A DNA stretch of 6,667 bases. Origin: RGIG7300 sp045649645. Lineage in GTDB: Bacteria; Bacillota; Clostridia; Oscillospirales; CAG-272. The translations under genes were made by a program, and so were the position numbers. The stretch spans positions 1-6,667 of the forward strand of contig JAZRQH010000110.1 of the NCBI GenBank assembly GCA_045649645.1, given 5' to 3'. This document shows positions 5,536 through 6,667 of this stretch, piece after piece; positions within the stretch are counted from its first letter, which is position 1, and every line of letters starts with the position of its first letter. The notes beneath the pieces were generated by a model, which saw only the letters and a list, made by a program, of their open reading frames with translations, was not told the origin of the DNA and searched no databases.

Positions 5536-6474
5536 ATGGCTATTGTTTGGCAGATTTTATTATTGGCGTTCGGCTTTGCCCTTCTCGTTAAGGGTGCCGA
5601 TTGGTTCGTAGAGGGAGCATCCGGTATAGCGGATAAGCTCCGTATCCCTCAGTTAGTTATAGGTCTTACCATCGTTGCAATGGGAACAAGCGCGCCCGAA
5701 GCGGCTGTAAGTATCACAGCCGCTCTCGGCGGAAACGCGGATATATCCATAGGAAACGTCGTAGGAAGCAATATTCTCAACATACTTATCATCCTCGGTA
5801 TTTCCGCGGTTATTACGTCTATTGCCGTTGCAAAAACCACCGTACGCTATGAGATACCCATTATGCTTATCGCCACTGTATTGCTTGCGGTGTTCGGTAT
5901 GACGGGCGGTGCCGTAGTTTTCTGGGAGGCGCTGATTCTTCTGCTTTGCTTCGCTGCATATCTCTTCTATATGTTCGTTATGGTCAAGCGCGGAGAGATG
6001 CAGGCTGAGGAGGTAGAATCCTCGGGCAGATCGGTATGGCTGCTTATCCTTATGGGTGTTGTGGGTTTGGCGTTGATAATCGTAGGCAGTAACGTAACGG
6101 TAGATGCCGCAACCAAGCTTGCCGAGATGTTTGGAATGAGCGAAAAGTTTATCGGACTTACCGTGGTAGCCCTCGGAACCTCTCTTCCTGAGCTCTTTAC
6201 CTCCGTTGTGGCAGCCCGCAAGGGTAAGGCGGATATCGCCATAGGAAATATCGTAGGAAGCAACATCTTCAACATCCTTCTGATAATAGGTGTTACCGGA
6301 CTTATTCTGCCCGTTCCCTTTGAAGCAAGCTTCCTTACAGATTGTATTATCGCGGCGGCTGCAGGCGTGCTTCTGTGGCTGTGTGTGTTCCGCAAGAAGA
6401 TGCTCAAGCTTGTTGACGGTATCATAATGTTGATCGCGTATGCGGCGTATTTCGTATACCTTTTAATGAAATAA
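5536..6474 (+). CDS. Calcium/sodium antiporter, CaCA superfamily (YrbG-like)
   Basis: This 312-residue, highly hydrophobic protein has about ten membrane segments in two homologous halves. Each half carries the alpha-repeat of the cation/Ca2+ exchanger superfamily: GTSAPE (50-55) with GNVVGSN (73-79), and GTSLPE (214-219) with GNIVGSN (237-243). The paired Glu and Asn residues (Glu55, Asn79, Glu219, Asn243) correspond to the ion-binding residues known from NCX-type structures. A hydrophilic loop near 150-166 separates the halves. Length is normal for bacterial YrbG-like proteins, which exchange Ca2+ for Na+ or H+; some CaCA members also carry Mn2+. AAGGGG (5524-5529), overlapping the upstream stop, sits 6 nt before the ATG. 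The 10-nt gap indicates translation from the same mRNA as the Na/Pi gene, so it should also be under riboswitch 2. Export of Mn2+ is an inference from that control, not from the protein motifs. Confidence 0.94.
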   Translation: MAIVWQILLLAFGFALLVKGADWFVEGASGIADKLRIPQLVIGLTIVAMGTSAPEAAVSITAALGGNADISIGNVVGSNILNILIILGISAVITSIAVAKTTVRYEIPIMLIATVLLAVFGMTGGAVVFWEALILLLCFAAYLFYMFVMVKRGEMQAEEVESSGRSVWLLILMGVVGLALIIVGSNVTVDAATKLAEMFGMSEKFIGLTVVALGTSLPELFTSVVAARKGKADIAIGNIVGSNIFNILLIIGVTGLILPVPFEASFLTDCIIAAAAGVLLWLCVFRKKMLKLVDGIIMLIAYAAYFVYLLMK

Positions 6475-6481
6475 ACAAAAC

Positions 6482-6511
6482 AAAAGCCTTCACTTTTTCG
6501 TGAAGGCTTTT
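6482..6511. terminator. Terminator between convergent genes (probably bidirectional)
   Basis: A perfect 12-bp stem AAAAGCCTTCAC (6482-6493) / GTGAAGGCTTTT (6500-6511) with loop TTTTTC. T-rich sequence lies 3' on the plus strand and the A-run at 6482-6485 supplies a U-run for minus-strand transcripts. It lies 7 nt after the antiporter stop, and the minus-strand frame below ends inside it. Confidence 0.88.
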
Positions 6512-6666
6512 AAAGTTTTATGAGTAAATAATATTATTACAAATCCCGATCCTGCCGTTATCAGTATGTTGATAAAGGGGTATACCATAGCGGGCGTAAA
6601 GACTATCTCGCCGCCCAGATCCTCCATCCAGAACAGCCACAGAAAGGCAAGCTCGTCAAGAAGACT
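6490..6666 (-). CDS. C-terminal fragment of an unidentified membrane protein (start outside window)
   Basis: On the minus strand the frame is open from the window edge (6666) to a TGA read at 6492-6490, giving 58 residues. It is the only minus-strand frame open across the interval. The peptide is hydrophobic with two likely membrane stretches, one around FLWLFW and one around FINILITAGSGFVIILF, and ends in a basic tail (HKTLKAFTKK). Codon use (CTT, GTC, CCC, TAC) resembles the other genes, supporting real coding. The stop codon lies inside the terminator hairpin, so the terminator would serve both convergent genes. I do not recognise the family. A plus-strand frame from the ATG at 6567 is also open to the edge but has no ribosome site. 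Confidence 0.6.
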   Translation of the reverse strand, partial: SLLDELAFLWLFWMEDLGGEIVFTPAMVYPFINILITAGSGFVIILFTHKTLKAFTKK

Positions 6667-6667
6667 T

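Noticed and set aside
6567..6667. Plus-strand open frame starting at the ATG at 6567
   Set aside because: There is no ribosome site, and the opposite strand has a better frame that continues to the terminator with genome-like codon use.

Overview
The window looks like a chromosome fragment from an anaerobic, probably gut-associated Clostridia bacterium (Ruminococcaceae/Oscillospiraceae-like). This is an inference from strong AAGGAG-type ribosome sites, a three-repeat SLH surface protein, Rho-independent terminators after most genes, Bacillota-style riboswitch leaders, and a uniform codon habit (CTT Leu, CCC Pro, AAG Lys) at moderate GC. Nothing in the sequence fixes the species.

Layout. (1) 2-475: the C-terminal end of an ABC-transporter ATPase, cut by the window edge. 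(2) 568-2286: a secreted protein with three SLH repeats and a GH18 glycoside hydrolase domain, closed by a terminator. (3) 2332-2550: a non-coding structured repeat whose inverted arms are built of 7-bp GGAATGC units, with two internal hairpins. (4) 2561-3624: a promoter, a yybP-ykoY-type (Mn2+-sensing) riboswitch with its terminator, a prohibitin-like SPFH membrane protein and a closing terminator. (5) 3645-6511: a second promoter and second yybP-ykoY-type riboswitch, then a two-gene operon encoding a Na/Pi-cotransporter-family protein with a C-terminal PhoU domain and a CaCA-family Ca2+/Na+ antiporter, and a terminator. (6) 6490-6666, minus strand: the C-terminal end of an unidentified membrane protein that converges on this operon.

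The most interesting content is the pair of neighbouring, independently transcribed riboswitch leaders. They share the same promoter design (TTGACA, 17 nt, extended -10), the GGGAGTAG and GCATCGTCA core motifs, a P3 arm with base-pair covariation and an almost identical P3 apical loop. In each, the 3' strand of P1 is also the 5' strand of a strong terminator, so ligand binding should prevent termination (an ON switch). They place three genes under probable Mn2+ control: a prohibitin-like protein, a phosphate transporter-like protein and a cation antiporter. The inferred picture is a metal-stress locus: the antiporter could export Mn2+ or Ca2+, the PhoU-linked carrier could adjust phosphate, and the prohibitin-like protein could protect membrane proteins. 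The ligand and the physiological link are not shown by the sequence.
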